Source: JANQOH01 sp965242575
GTDB taxonomy: Bacteria > Pseudomonadota > Alphaproteobacteria > UBA7887
Assembly (NCBI GenBank): GCA_965242575.1
Contig: OZ251461.1
Span: 186,001-250,000 of the forward strand
Direction: 5' to 3'
Length of the DNA stretch: 64,000 nucleotides
In this document: positions 32,759 to 41,451 of the stretch, one piece after another
Position numbering within the stretch: position 1 is the first letter of the stretch
Layout: each line of letters opens with the position of its first letter
Position numbers and translations under genes: made by a program
The notes under the pieces: model-generated
Databases searched by the model: none
What the model was told of the DNA's origin: nothing
The model's input: only the letters and a program-made list of their open reading frames with translations

Positions 32759-33565
32759 GTGACCGATACCGATGGCCGGCAGGCGGTTCTCGCCTCCGCG
32801 GAGGCGGGCGGGATATGTCGCGTCGCGCTGAACCGGCCCGAGGCGCGCAACGCCTTCGACGACGCGCTCATCGCCGAACTCGACCGGCTGCTGGCGCGTC
32901 TCGACGGCGACCCGGACGTCCGCGCCGTCGTGCTTTCGGGGAAGGGCAAGGGGTTCTCGGCCGGCGCCGACCTGGGCTGGATGAAGCGGACCGCCGGCTA
33001 CGACCGCGACCGCAACCTCGCCGATGCGCAGGCGCTCGGCGGGCTGCTGCGCCGCCTGGCCGGCCTGTCGAAACCGGTCGTCTGCCTCGTCCACGGGGCG
33101 GCGTTCGGCGGCGGCGCCGGGCTGGTCGCCTGCTGCGACGTGGCGGTGGCCGACGCCACCGCCGTGTTCGCCTTCTCCGAGGTCCGGCTGGGGCTGGTCC
33201 CGGCGGCGATAAGCCCCTATGTCGTCCGCGCCATCGGGCCGCGCCACGCGCGGCGCTATTTCGTCACCGGCGAACGCTTCGACGCCGCCGAGGCGCGCCG
33301 CATCGGCCTGGTCCACGAGACGGTTCCCGAAGGCGGGCTGGAGGACGCCGGCGCGCGGATCGCCGCCGGCCTCGCCGCGAACGGGCCGCGCGCGATGGCG
33401 GCGGCCAAGGCGCTGGTCGCCGCGGTCGCGGACCGCCCCATCGACGACGCCATGGTCGCGGACACGGCGCGGCGCATCGCCGACGCCAGGGCGGGCGCCG
33501 AGGGGCGGGAGGGGATCGCCGCCTTCCTGGAGAAGCGCCCGGCGCGGTGGGCGGCGGAGCCGTAA
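32759..33565 (+). CDS. Enoyl-CoA hydratase/isomerase (probable methylglutaconyl-CoA hydratase)
   Basis: 268 residues from GTG 32759. Crotonase motifs LSGKGKGFSAGADLGWM (oxyanion hole) and GAAFGGGAGLVACCD are clear, with the FSEVRLGLVP segment. Lying between carboxylase beta and alpha genes, it most likely hydrates 3-methylglutaconyl-CoA in leucine breakdown; sequence alone cannot exclude another acyl-CoA. It stops one base before the GTG of the next gene. Confidence 0.9.
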   Translation: MTDTDGRQAVLASAEAGGICRVALNRPEARNAFDDALIAELDRLLARLDGDPDVRAVVLSGKGKGFSAGADLGWMKRTAGYDRDRNLADAQALGGLLRRLAGLSKPVVCLVHGAAFGGGAGLVACCDVAVADATAVFAFSEVRLGLVPAAISPYVVRAIGPRHARRYFVTGERFDAAEARRIGLVHETVPEGGLEDAGARIAAGLAANGPRAMAAAKALVAAVADRPIDDAMVADTARRIADARAGAEGREGIAAFLEKRPARWAAEP

Positions 33566-33566
33566 C

Positions 33567-35576
33567 GTGTTCCGGCGCCTGCTGATCGCCAATCGCGGCG
33601 AGATCGCCTGCCGCATCGCGCGCACCGCGCGGGCCATGGGCATGCGCGTCATCGCCGTCCATTCGGAGGCCGATTCGGACGCGCGCCACGTCCGCCTCGC
33701 CGATGAAGCCCACGCCATAGGCCCGGCGCCCGCCGCCGACAGTTACCTGCGCGGCGATGCGATCCTGGAGGCGGCGCGCGCCGCCGGCGCCGACGCGATC
33801 CACCCCGGTTACGGGTTCCTGTCCGAGAACGCCGGTTTCGCCGCCGCCTGCGCCGCCGCCGGAATCGCCTTCGTCGGGCCGACCCCCGAGGCCATCCGCG
33901 CCGTGGGCGAGAAGGACTCGGCGCGGCGGCGGATGGCGGCGGCGGGCGTCCCCGTCCTCCCCGGCTGCGACGAGGACGTCCGCGATCTCCGGACGCTGGC
34001 CGACCGGGCGCGGCTCATCGGCTATCCGCTGCTGGCGAAGGCGGTGGCCGGCGGCGGCGGGCGCGGCATGAGGCGGGCGGATAGCGAGGCCGATCTGGCC
34101 GAAGCGGTCGCCGGCGCGCGGCGCGAGGCGCAAGCGGCGTTCGGCGACGACCGGCTGATACTCGAGAAGTTCGTTCCCGGCGCGCGCCACGTCGAGGTCC
34201 AGGCGTTCGGCGACGCGCACGGGAACGTCGTCCATCTGTTCGAGCGCGAATGCTCGATCCAGCGCCGCTACCAGAAGATCGTCGAGGAGGCGCCGTCGCC
34301 GGCGGTGGGGCCGGAGCTGCGCGCGGCGCTCGGCGCGGCGGCGGTCCGCGCCGCCCGGGCGGTGTCCTATGTCGGCGCCGGCACGGTGGAGTTCGTCGTC
34401 GATGGGGAGGGCGCGCTCCACTTCCTGGAGATGAATGCGCGGCTCCAGGTCGAGCATCCGGTCACCGAGGCGATTACCGGGATCGACCTGGTGGAATGGC
34501 AATTGCGCGTCGCCGCCGGCGAGCCACTGCCGCTGCGCCAGGAGGACATCGCGCGCTCCGGCCACGCCGTCGAGGCGCGGATCTGCGCCGAGGACCCGGC
34601 GCGCGGCTTCCTTCCGGCGACCGGCCGAATCGCATGTTTCCGCCAGCCGGAGGACGCCGGCGGGGCGGTGCGGGTGGATAGCGGTTTCGCGGCGGGCGGC
34701 GTCGTGACCGCGCATTACGATTCGCTGCTCGCCAAACTGGTCGTCCGGGGCCGCGACCGCGAATCCACGGTCCGCCGGCTGGGCGCCGCGCTCGCCGACA
34801 CGCAGATCGCCGGCGTCGCGACCAATCTCGACTGGCTGCGCGCGCTGGCGGCGCATCCGGCGTTCGTTGCGGGGGATTACGACACCGGCTTCGTCGACGC
34901 GCGCGGCGCCGAGTTGCGGCCGGAGCCCGCGCCGGCGCCGGATTCCGCGCTGGCGGTCGCGGCGCTGTTCGCGCTGCTGGAGCGCCGCCCCCCGGCGCCG
35001 CGCTCGCCGTGGGAGGCCGGCGACGGCTGGCGGCTCAACGCCGACGCGCGCGACGAGGTCCTCCTCACCGACGGCGAGCGGCGAGTCGCGGTCGCCGTCC
35101 GCGGCGCGGGGGACGACATGGAGATGACCCTTCCCGGCGGCGCGGTCCGCGTCTCCGGCGCGCTGGAGGCGGATGGGCGGGTTCGCGCGCGGATCGGCGG
35201 CGCGACCCTGGCCGCGGAGGTCGCGCGCGTCGCGGACGGCGGCGGCGGCGCGCGCCTTGCGGTGTTCGTCCAAGGGCGCGCGCACGAGATCGCGCTCGCC
35301 GACCCGCTCGCCTCCGCCGGCGGAGCGGAGGACGAAGGCGGCGGACTGGCCGCGCCGGTGCCGGGAAAGGTCGTCCGCCTGCTGTGCGCGGCGGGCGAGC
35401 GGGTGCGCCGCGGCGCGCCGCTGGCGGTCGTTGAGGCGATGAAGACCGAGCACACCATCGCCGCCCCGGCGGACGGGACCGTGACGCGGGTGGAGTTCGC
35501 CGTCGGCGACTGGGTGGAGGAGGGCCGGAGCCTGGTCGAATTCGCCGCCGACGAAGGAGAGCCGTCCGGCGGCTAA
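33567..35576 (+). CDS. Biotin-dependent acyl-CoA carboxylase alpha subunit
   Basis: 669 residues from GTG 33567 (VFRRLLIANRGEIACRI). Biotin carboxylase N domain, ATP-grasp (LLAKAVAGGGGRGMR, HVEVQAFGD, EMNARLQVEHPVTE) and biotin carboxylase C domain are followed by a BT-like region (about 470-590) and a C-terminal biotinyl domain with the EAMKTEH lysine. With the beta subunit upstream it forms the holoenzyme. Isovaleryl-CoA dehydrogenase and HMG-CoA lyase, the usual other members, are not in this block. Confidence 0.93.
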   Translation: MFRRLLIANRGEIACRIARTARAMGMRVIAVHSEADSDARHVRLADEAHAIGPAPAADSYLRGDAILEAARAAGADAIHPGYGFLSENAGFAAACAAAGIAFVGPTPEAIRAVGEKDSARRRMAAAGVPVLPGCDEDVRDLRTLADRARLIGYPLLAKAVAGGGGRGMRRADSEADLAEAVAGARREAQAAFGDDRLILEKFVPGARHVEVQAFGDAHGNVVHLFERECSIQRRYQKIVEEAPSPAVGPELRAALGAAAVRAARAVSYVGAGTVEFVVDGEGALHFLEMNARLQVEHPVTEAITGIDLVEWQLRVAAGEPLPLRQEDIARSGHAVEARICAEDPARGFLPATGRIACFRQPEDAGGAVRVDSGFAAGGVVTAHYDSLLAKLVVRGRDRESTVRRLGAALADTQIAGVATNLDWLRALAAHPAFVAGDYDTGFVDARGAELRPEPAPAPDSALAVAALFALLERRPPAPRSPWEAGDGWRLNADARDEVLLTDGERRVAVAVRGAGDDMEMTLPGGAVRVSGALEADGRVRARIGGATLAAEVARVADGGGGARLAVFVQGRAHEIALADPLASAGGAEDEGGGLAAPVPGKVVRLLCAAGERVRRGAPLAVVEAMKTEHTIAAPADGTVTRVEFAVGDWVEEGRSLVEFAADEGEPSGG

Positions 35577-36373
35577 CGCGCGCGGCTGAGCGCCCGCCGG
35601 TCGAAATCGCGGTCGCCCAGGCCCTGGCCGAAAACGAATTCGTCGAAGGCGAGGTCGGTGGATTTGCCGGTCTGCCGGTTGACCATCGACAGGCTGTGCG
35701 CCCGCCAGTGCCGGTCGAGATACAGCCGGTAGTCGCCGAAGACGAGGGTCTTCAGGTGCGAATCCTTGCGGTCGTAGAACTCGATCCGCCGCGGGCGCCA
35801 AGCGTCCCGGTCGATCCACGACACTTGCCGGGTGTAACCGGAATTCTCGTCCGCGGGGAAGCGCTCGACGACCCAGCAGGCGAGATCCTCCGCGCCGGGG
35901 CAGGGTTCGTCGCGAAGCCAGCGGTAGGTGTATTTCTCCACCTCCTGGCTCGACAGGTCCTCGTAGGAGAACTCGCTGCCGACGAAGGATCCCGACCGGT
36001 TCGACGACGCGATGCGCTTGACCCGCTTGAGCGCCGGCAGATAGAGCCACTGGTCGTCGTCGCCCGCCTTGTGCGAGTGGGTGAGCAGCGCCGTGCCCTT
36101 TACGTCGGCGGGTTCGTCGAAGATGGACAGGGTCTTGTCGCCGTCGTCCACCAGTTCGAGGGTCCGGGTGCGAAAGCGGCGGACGCTCTCCTCGCCGTGG
36201 CGGTTGCGGAGCACCATCGTCATGGCGACTTCGGAATCGCCGAACCCCTCGTCGCTGCGCACGCCCTCTTCGGCGATGCGCAGGCCCTTCTCCTCCGGGG
36301 TTTCCGCGGCGGCGGGCGGCGGGGCGGCCGCGGCGAGGACGGCCGCGGCGAGGACGGCGGGAGCGAATCTCAT
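35573..36373 (-). CDS. LolA-like outer membrane lipoprotein-sorting protein
   Basis: 266 residues from ATG 36373 with a signal peptide (to about residue 23). The fold family is the periplasmic LolA-like/ DUF1329-adjacent type that partners RND exporters: DSEVAMTMVLRN, RTRTLELVDDGDKTL, LYLPALKRVKRI, and the FVGSEFSYEDL segment. Its ATG overlaps the exporter's stop (ATGA), so the two are coupled. It may carry a hydrophobic substrate, such as a hopanoid-type lipid or carotenoid, to the outer membrane; the substrate is inference. Confidence 0.87.
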   Translation of the reverse strand: MRFAPAVLAAAVLAAAAPPPAAAETPEEKGLRIAEEGVRSDEGFGDSEVAMTMVLRNRHGEESVRRFRTRTLELVDDGDKTLSIFDEPADVKGTALLTHSHKAGDDDQWLYLPALKRVKRIASSNRSGSFVGSEFSYEDLSSQEVEKYTYRWLRDEPCPGAEDLACWVVERFPADENSGYTRQVSWIDRDAWRPRRIEFYDRKDSHLKTLVFGDYRLYLDRHWRAHSLSMVNRQTGKSTDLAFDEFVFGQGLGDRDFDRRALSRAR

Positions 36374-38676
36374 GGCTTGCGCGCCTCCAGTTTCATCAGC
36401 AGCGGCGGCAGGAACAGGAAGTCGGCGGCGAGCGCGAGGGCGATGGTTATGGCGCTCATCAGCCCCAGCTCGGCGTTGGGCTTGAACCCCGAAAGCGCCA
36501 GGACGAGGAACCCGGCGACAAGGCACGTCGACGTGACCCACAACGCCATGCCCACCGTGTTGAAGGCGTAGCGCGTCGCGGCGACCGCGTCCATCCCGTG
36601 CTCGCGCCGCGCGCGCAGGAACTTGCTGAGGAAGTGCACGGTGTCGTCGACGACGATGCCCAGCGTCATCGCCGCGACGACGGCGATGGCGAGGCCCGCC
36701 TCGCCCACGGCGTAGCCCCACAGGCCGAACGCCATCGCCGCCGGGAACAGGTTGGGGACGAGGCTGACGAGGCCGATCTTCACGCTCCGCAGCGCGACGA
36801 CGAGGACGAGCGAGATCAGGACCAGCGCCAGGACCGATCCGCCCAGCATCGAATTTATGTTGCGCTCGGAGATGTGGGCGAAGATGAGCGACAGCCCGGT
36901 GCCCCGCGTCCGCAGCGCCGGCGCGTTCTCCTCCAGCCACGCCTCGGCGCGCGCGTTGAGCGCGCGGATTTCCGCCGAGGTGATGTTCACGACGCTGACG
37001 CTCACCCGCGATGCCGACTTGCCGACGGTGACGGTGGTGTTGAGGTCGAGGCCGAGCGGCAGCGAGAGCTCGTAAAGCAGCAGGTATTGCGCCGCGAGTT
37101 CGGCCGATTCCGGAACGCGGTAGAACGCCGGGTCGTCCCCGTGCATGTTCTGGTTCAGCCGCTTGACGACGTCGGTGAGCGTGGAGACGTGCTTGACCTT
37201 CGGCTGCGCGCGGAGCCACTCCGCGAAGCGCTCGAGGTCGGCGAGGTAGGCGGGGTCCGAAATCCCGCCCTCGCGGCTCGCCGGGACGGAGTATTCGAGC
37301 AGGTTCATGCCCGAAAGGTTGTCCTCCATGAAGTCGGTGGCGGCGCGGATCTCCACGTCCTCGTCGAAATAGCGGATGAAGTCGTCGTCGAGCGTCAGGC
37401 GCGTCGTTCCCAGCGCGAGCGCGGCGATGACGGCGCCCGCCGCCCACAGCAGGATTCCCCGGCGCGCGATGACGAATTCGGCGAAGCCCCGCATCGCCCG
37501 CGCCGACAGGCGGTCGGCGCGGCGCGGTCCGGCGGGCAGCACGGCCATGACGGCGGGGACGAAGACTACCGACAGCGCGAACGCGACCGTCATGCCGCCG
37601 GCCACGATGTTGCCGAGCAGGCGGAACGGCGGCGCGTCGGAGAAGTTCATGCTGAGGAAGCCGATGGCGGTGGTCGCGCTGACGATGAAGACCGGCGCCA
37701 CGTTGACCCGCAGCGCCTCGACGATGGCGCCGGGCTTCGCCGCGCCGGCCCGCAATTGCTGCTCGCACGTCACCATGATGTGGACGCTGTGCGCGATCGC
37801 GAGGGTGAGCAGGATGATGGGCGCGCCGGCGGTGCCGGCGTTCATGACCACGCCGAGCCACCCCGCCAGGCCCAGCGTCGCGGCGACGGTGAACAGCACC
37901 GAGGCGAGCGCCAGCAGGGTCCACCACAGCGAGCGGACCGAGAGGCCGATGATGAGCAGGATCAGGACCGCCATGACCGGGAGCAGCGTGGCCATGTCCT
38001 CGCGCGGCGCCTCGGTGAAGGCGATGTTGAACATGATGCTGCCGGTCAGATGCAGGTCGATCTCCGGGTGGCGTTCGCGGAACTCGGCGGCGCGTTCGCG
38101 CGCGAAGGCGGCGATGTCGGTCGCTTCGTCGAGCGCCTCGCCGGGCGGGACGATGGTGACGACGACGGCCGTGACCGAGCCTTGCGGGTTCACGATGCTG
38201 TCGACGAGGGTCGGGCGGTCGAGCGCCACGGCGCGGGCGGTCTCGAGGTCGGCGTCGCTGGCCTCCGGCCCGGGGTAGAGGTCGGAGACGATCAGGTCGT
38301 CGCCGTCGGCGCGCGACCACTGGAAGTTGGTTATCGAATCGACGCGCTGCGAATACGGCGTCCGCCAGCCGGCCTCGGTGAGCCAGTGGATCGCCGCCAT
38401 GGACCGGCGCGAGAACACGTCGCCGTCCGCCGGCGCCAGCACGAAGACGACGTTCTCGAATTTGGCGTAGGTGTTCTCGAATTCCTCGAGCGCCTGGAGC
38501 TGCGGGTTCTCCTTGCTGAAGAACACGCGGCTGTCCGGGTTGTCGGTGAGATGGCGCATCCCCGCCGCGCTGGCCGCGACGGCGAGCAGCGAGAGGGCGA
38601 TGAGGGCCCAGCGATGGCGGACGACGAATCGCCCGTAGCGGTAGTCCCTGGCGGCGGGCGCCGCGTCCTCGGCCAT
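36370..38676 (-). CDS. RND/MMPL-family exporter
   Basis: 768 residues from ATG 38676 (GGAGGAGCGGC ribosome site). About 12 membrane helices: an N-terminal helix, a periplasmic loop (about 50-230), five helices, again a helix and periplasmic loop (about 425-610) and the last five, with the SSD-like GIVVDDTVHFL motif. This resembles predicted lipid exporters of the HpnN/MMPL group rather than multidrug AcrB pumps, which are larger. It is coupled to the LolA-like gene, an arrangement common for this exporter class. Confidence 0.92.
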   Translation of the reverse strand: MAEDAAPAARDYRYGRFVVRHRWALIALSLLAVAASAAGMRHLTDNPDSRVFFSKENPQLQALEEFENTYAKFENVVFVLAPADGDVFSRRSMAAIHWLTEAGWRTPYSQRVDSITNFQWSRADGDDLIVSDLYPGPEASDADLETARAVALDRPTLVDSIVNPQGSVTAVVVTIVPPGEALDEATDIAAFARERAAEFRERHPEIDLHLTGSIMFNIAFTEAPREDMATLLPVMAVLILLIIGLSVRSLWWTLLALASVLFTVAATLGLAGWLGVVMNAGTAGAPIILLTLAIAHSVHIMVTCEQQLRAGAAKPGAIVEALRVNVAPVFIVSATTAIGFLSMNFSDAPPFRLLGNIVAGGMTVAFALSVVFVPAVMAVLPAGPRRADRLSARAMRGFAEFVIARRGILLWAAGAVIAALALGTTRLTLDDDFIRYFDEDVEIRAATDFMEDNLSGMNLLEYSVPASREGGISDPAYLADLERFAEWLRAQPKVKHVSTLTDVVKRLNQNMHGDDPAFYRVPESAELAAQYLLLYELSLPLGLDLNTTVTVGKSASRVSVSVVNITSAEIRALNARAEAWLEENAPALRTRGTGLSLIFAHISERNINSMLGGSVLALVLISLVLVVALRSVKIGLVSLVPNLFPAAMAFGLWGYAVGEAGLAIAVVAAMTLGIVVDDTVHFLSKFLRARREHGMDAVAATRYAFNTVGMALWVTSTCLVAGFLVLALSGFKPNAELGLMSAITIALALAADFLFLPPLLMKLEARKP

Positions 38677-38801
38677 TGCCGCTCCTCCGTCCCCGCCGTT
38701 CCGGCGCGCCGCCGCATGTTGCCCCAACGCGCGCCGCCGCGCCACCCGGACGCCTCCGCACGGGCGCGGCGGCCGCGCGGCGCGGCCGGGGAGGAATCGC
38801 C

Positions 38802-39563
38802 ATGGCGCCCGCGCGCGAGTTTCACGACGCCGCCTTCGAACGCTGGTTCGACCACAAGCGGATGGTCGAGGACCTGTTGCGCGGCTTCGCTCCGCCCGCC
38901 GTCGTCGAGGCGCTCGATTTCGCCTCCCTGGAGCAACTGCCGGCCGAATACGCCGACGACGCGGCGGTCGGGGCGGCGCTCGCGCCGTTCCAGCCCCGGC
39001 AGCGTCACCTGGCGATTGACGAGCACGGGCTTCGCGTCGAGGATTTGCCGGAGGAGAACGTCGTTTCGGCGCAAATCGCGCTGGAGCAGGGTTCGGTTCC
39101 GAAGATGGCGTCGGTGTTGCGGTGCCTGTCGGCGTTGCCGGCGGGGGCGGAACATGCAAGTTTGCGCCGCGCGTTCGCCGAGTCGACGCTGGGGATGGTG
39201 GAGCGCAGCGCGGCTGCGCGGACGCATCCCGAGTTGGCGTCGGCGTTGCGCGCGGCTGCGGAGATGGGAGGTTTGAAAGCGATGGGTTCGGTGCTGGCGC
39301 GGCGGATCGACGAATATATCGAGACGAGCATAGAGGCAGGCGTCGACGCGCGCGTGCAAGCCGCACTGCTGGAGCGGGAGCGGGCGATGCTTTCGCGTCA
39401 GGCGGCGCGGAAGTTCGGCGCCGAAACCGGCGCGCGGCTGGCGGCGCTTCTGACGGACGTCGCCGACCCGGAGCGTCTCGCGGAGATCGGCGACCGGGCG
39501 ATCGATTGCGCGGACGGCGCCGAGCTTCTGGCCCGCGCGAGGGAGGGCGCGGACCGCGGCTGA
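38802..39563 (+). CDS. Rpn-like protein with the nuclease core deleted
   Basis: 253 residues from ATG 38802 (GAGGAA ribosome site). It matches the Rpn protein at 29944 over its start (FHDAAFERWFDHKRMVEDLLRGF) and whole C-terminal half (APFQPRQRHL onward), but about 90 residues between LPAEYADD and ALAPFQ are missing. The lost part contains the ExQ catalytic motif and the VVIYNG strand. The frame stays open and the rest is intact, so it may be a non-catalytic partner or inhibitor, or simply decaying. Downstream is gamma-glutamyltransferase. Confidence 0.85.
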   Translation: MAPAREFHDAAFERWFDHKRMVEDLLRGFAPPAVVEALDFASLEQLPAEYADDAAVGAALAPFQPRQRHLAIDEHGLRVEDLPEENVVSAQIALEQGSVPKMASVLRCLSALPAGAEHASLRRAFAESTLGMVERSAAARTHPELASALRAAAEMGGLKAMGSVLARRIDEYIETSIEAGVDARVQAALLERERAMLSRQAARKFGAETGARLAALLTDVADPERLAEIGDRAIDCADGAELLARAREGADRG

Positions 39564-39653
39564 CGCTCCGCTCCGCGATACCCTCGGGTGCGCCGCATGG
39601 CCTCGATGGGCGCATGCGCCGCGGGGGCGGCCGCTCGCGGCCCGGCCGCAGCC

Positions 39654-41444
39654 ATGATCGAGACTCCGCCGGAGATCCGTAAGACGGAGCCACGCCTCGT
39701 CCCTTGCGCGCTCGCCGCGCTGGCGGCGGCGCTTCTCCCCTGCGCCGCGCCCGCCGCGGCGGGGGACGCGGCGCCGGAGGCGGCGACCGGGATTGCGGCG
39801 CCCGCGCCCGCGATGGCGGAGCGCGAAATGGCCGTAGCGGCGCACCCGCTCGCGGCGTGGACGGGCGCCGAGGTCCTGGCGCGCGGCGGGAGCGCCGTCG
39901 ACGCCGCCATCGCCATGCAGGCGGTGCTGAACCTGGTCGAGCCGCAATCCTCCGGCATCGGCGGCGGCGGGTTCCTGCTGCATTACGACGCGGCGACCGG
40001 CGCCGTGGCCGCCTATGACGGGCGCGAGACCGCGCCGTCGGCCGCGCGCGGCGATCTGTTCCTCGAGCCGGACGGATCGGCGCCGGGCTATTTCGCGGCG
40101 CTGGCGGGCGGGCGCTCGGTGGGCGCGCCGGGGCTGCTGCGGATGCTGGAGCGCGCCCACGCGGCGCATGGCGGGCTGCCCTGGAGCGACCTGTTCCAGC
40201 CGGCGATGGAACTGGCGGAGGCGGGGTTCGCCATCGGTCCGCGCCTGCACAGGCTCGCCGGCTGGGCGCCGACCCTGGCGGGCTTCCCCAGGGCGGCGGC
40301 CTACTTCCTCGCCCCCGACGGATCGGCGAAGGCGCCGGGGACCGTGCTGCGCAACCCCGAATTCGCCGCGACCCTGCGCGCCGTCGCCGATGGCGGCGCG
40401 GACGCCTTCTACCGCGGCGCCATCGCCCGCGACATCGCCGCGGCGGTCGCCGGGGCGGCGCGCAACCCCGGCCTGCTGACGGCGGACGACATCGCCTCCT
40501 ACCGGGCGCGGGAGCGCGCGCCGGTCTGCCTCGTCTATCGCGGCTTCCGCGTCTGCGGCATGGGCCCGCCGAGCTCCGGCGGCCTCGCCGTCCTGCAAAT
40601 CCTCGGCCTGCTCGCCGGCAGCGACATGCCGCCGCCGGGCTCCGCCGCGGCCGTCCACCTGGTCGCCGAGGCGATGCGCCTCGCCTACGCCGACCGCGAC
40701 CGCTACGTCGCCGACCCGGACTTCGTCCCGGTCCCGGCGAACGGGATGCTCGACCCGGCCTATCTCGCGGCGCGGGCGGCGGAGATCGACCCCGCCCGCG
40801 CCGGCGGCGAGCGCGCGGCCGGCGCGCCGCCGGGAAGCGAGCGGGCGGCGCTGCGCGAAGGAGCCGGAATCGAGGCGCCGTCCACCACCCACCTCTCGGT
40901 CGTCGACTCCGATGGGAACGCCGCGGCGCTGACCTCGAGCATCGAGTTCGCCTTCGGCTCGGCGCTCATGACGCGCGGCTTCCTGCTCAACAACCAGTTG
41001 ACCGATTTCGCGTTCGCGCCGGAGAGCGATGGCGCGCCGGTCGCCAACCGCGTCGAACCCGGCAAGCGGCCGCGCAGTTCGATGGCGCCGACGCTGGTCT
41101 TCGATTCGCGCGGCCGGCTCGTCCTGGCGCTCGGCTCCCCCGGCGGGTCGCGGATTATCTGCTACGTGGCGACGGCGCTCGTCGCCCTCGTCGATTGGGG
41201 CATGGACGCGCAGGCGGCGGCGGCCATGCCGCATTGGTGCAACCGCAACGGCGCCACCGAACTGGAGGCCGGAACCTCCATCGCCGGCCTCGCGCCGGAC
41301 CTCGAGGCGCGGGGCCACGACGTGAAGGTCCGCGACATGAACAGCGGCCTGCACATCGTCGCCGTCGTCCGCGGGCCGGACGGGCGCGCGGCGCTGCGCG
41401 GCGGCGTCGACCCGCGCCGCGAGGGGGCCGCCTTCGGGCGCTGA
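39654..41444 (+). CDS. Gamma-glutamyltransferase (secreted, self-processing)
   Basis: 596 residues from ATG 39654 with a signal peptide (ALAALAAALLPCAAPAAAG); the frame is also open from 39588. The catalytic Thr at the autoprocessing point is in APSTTHLSVVD, followed by the AALTSSIEFAFGS and PGKRPRSSMAPT segments. It is a periplasmic N-terminal nucleophile hydrolase that splits glutathione and gamma-glutamyl peptides. It converges with the ThDP enzyme, whose stop lies 7 bases away. Confidence 0.93.
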   Translation: MIETPPEIRKTEPRLVPCALAALAAALLPCAAPAAAGDAAPEAATGIAAPAPAMAEREMAVAAHPLAAWTGAEVLARGGSAVDAAIAMQAVLNLVEPQSSGIGGGGFLLHYDAATGAVAAYDGRETAPSAARGDLFLEPDGSAPGYFAALAGGRSVGAPGLLRMLERAHAAHGGLPWSDLFQPAMELAEAGFAIGPRLHRLAGWAPTLAGFPRAAAYFLAPDGSAKAPGTVLRNPEFAATLRAVADGGADAFYRGAIARDIAAAVAGAARNPGLLTADDIASYRARERAPVCLVYRGFRVCGMGPPSSGGLAVLQILGLLAGSDMPPPGSAAAVHLVAEAMRLAYADRDRYVADPDFVPVPANGMLDPAYLAARAAEIDPARAGGERAAGAPPGSERAALREGAGIEAPSTTHLSVVDSDGNAAALTSSIEFAFGSALMTRGFLLNNQLTDFAFAPESDGAPVANRVEPGKRPRSSMAPTLVFDSRGRLVLALGSPGGSRIICYVATALVALVDWGMDAQAAAAMPHWCNRNGATELEAGTSIAGLAPDLEARGHDVKVRDMNSGLHIVAVVRGPDGRAALRGGVDPRREGAAFGR

Positions 41445-41451
41445 GGCGGCG

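Noticed and set aside
28390..32949. Minus-strand open frame of about 1,500 codons
   Set aside because: It is antisense to M20, Rpn and carboxylase genes.
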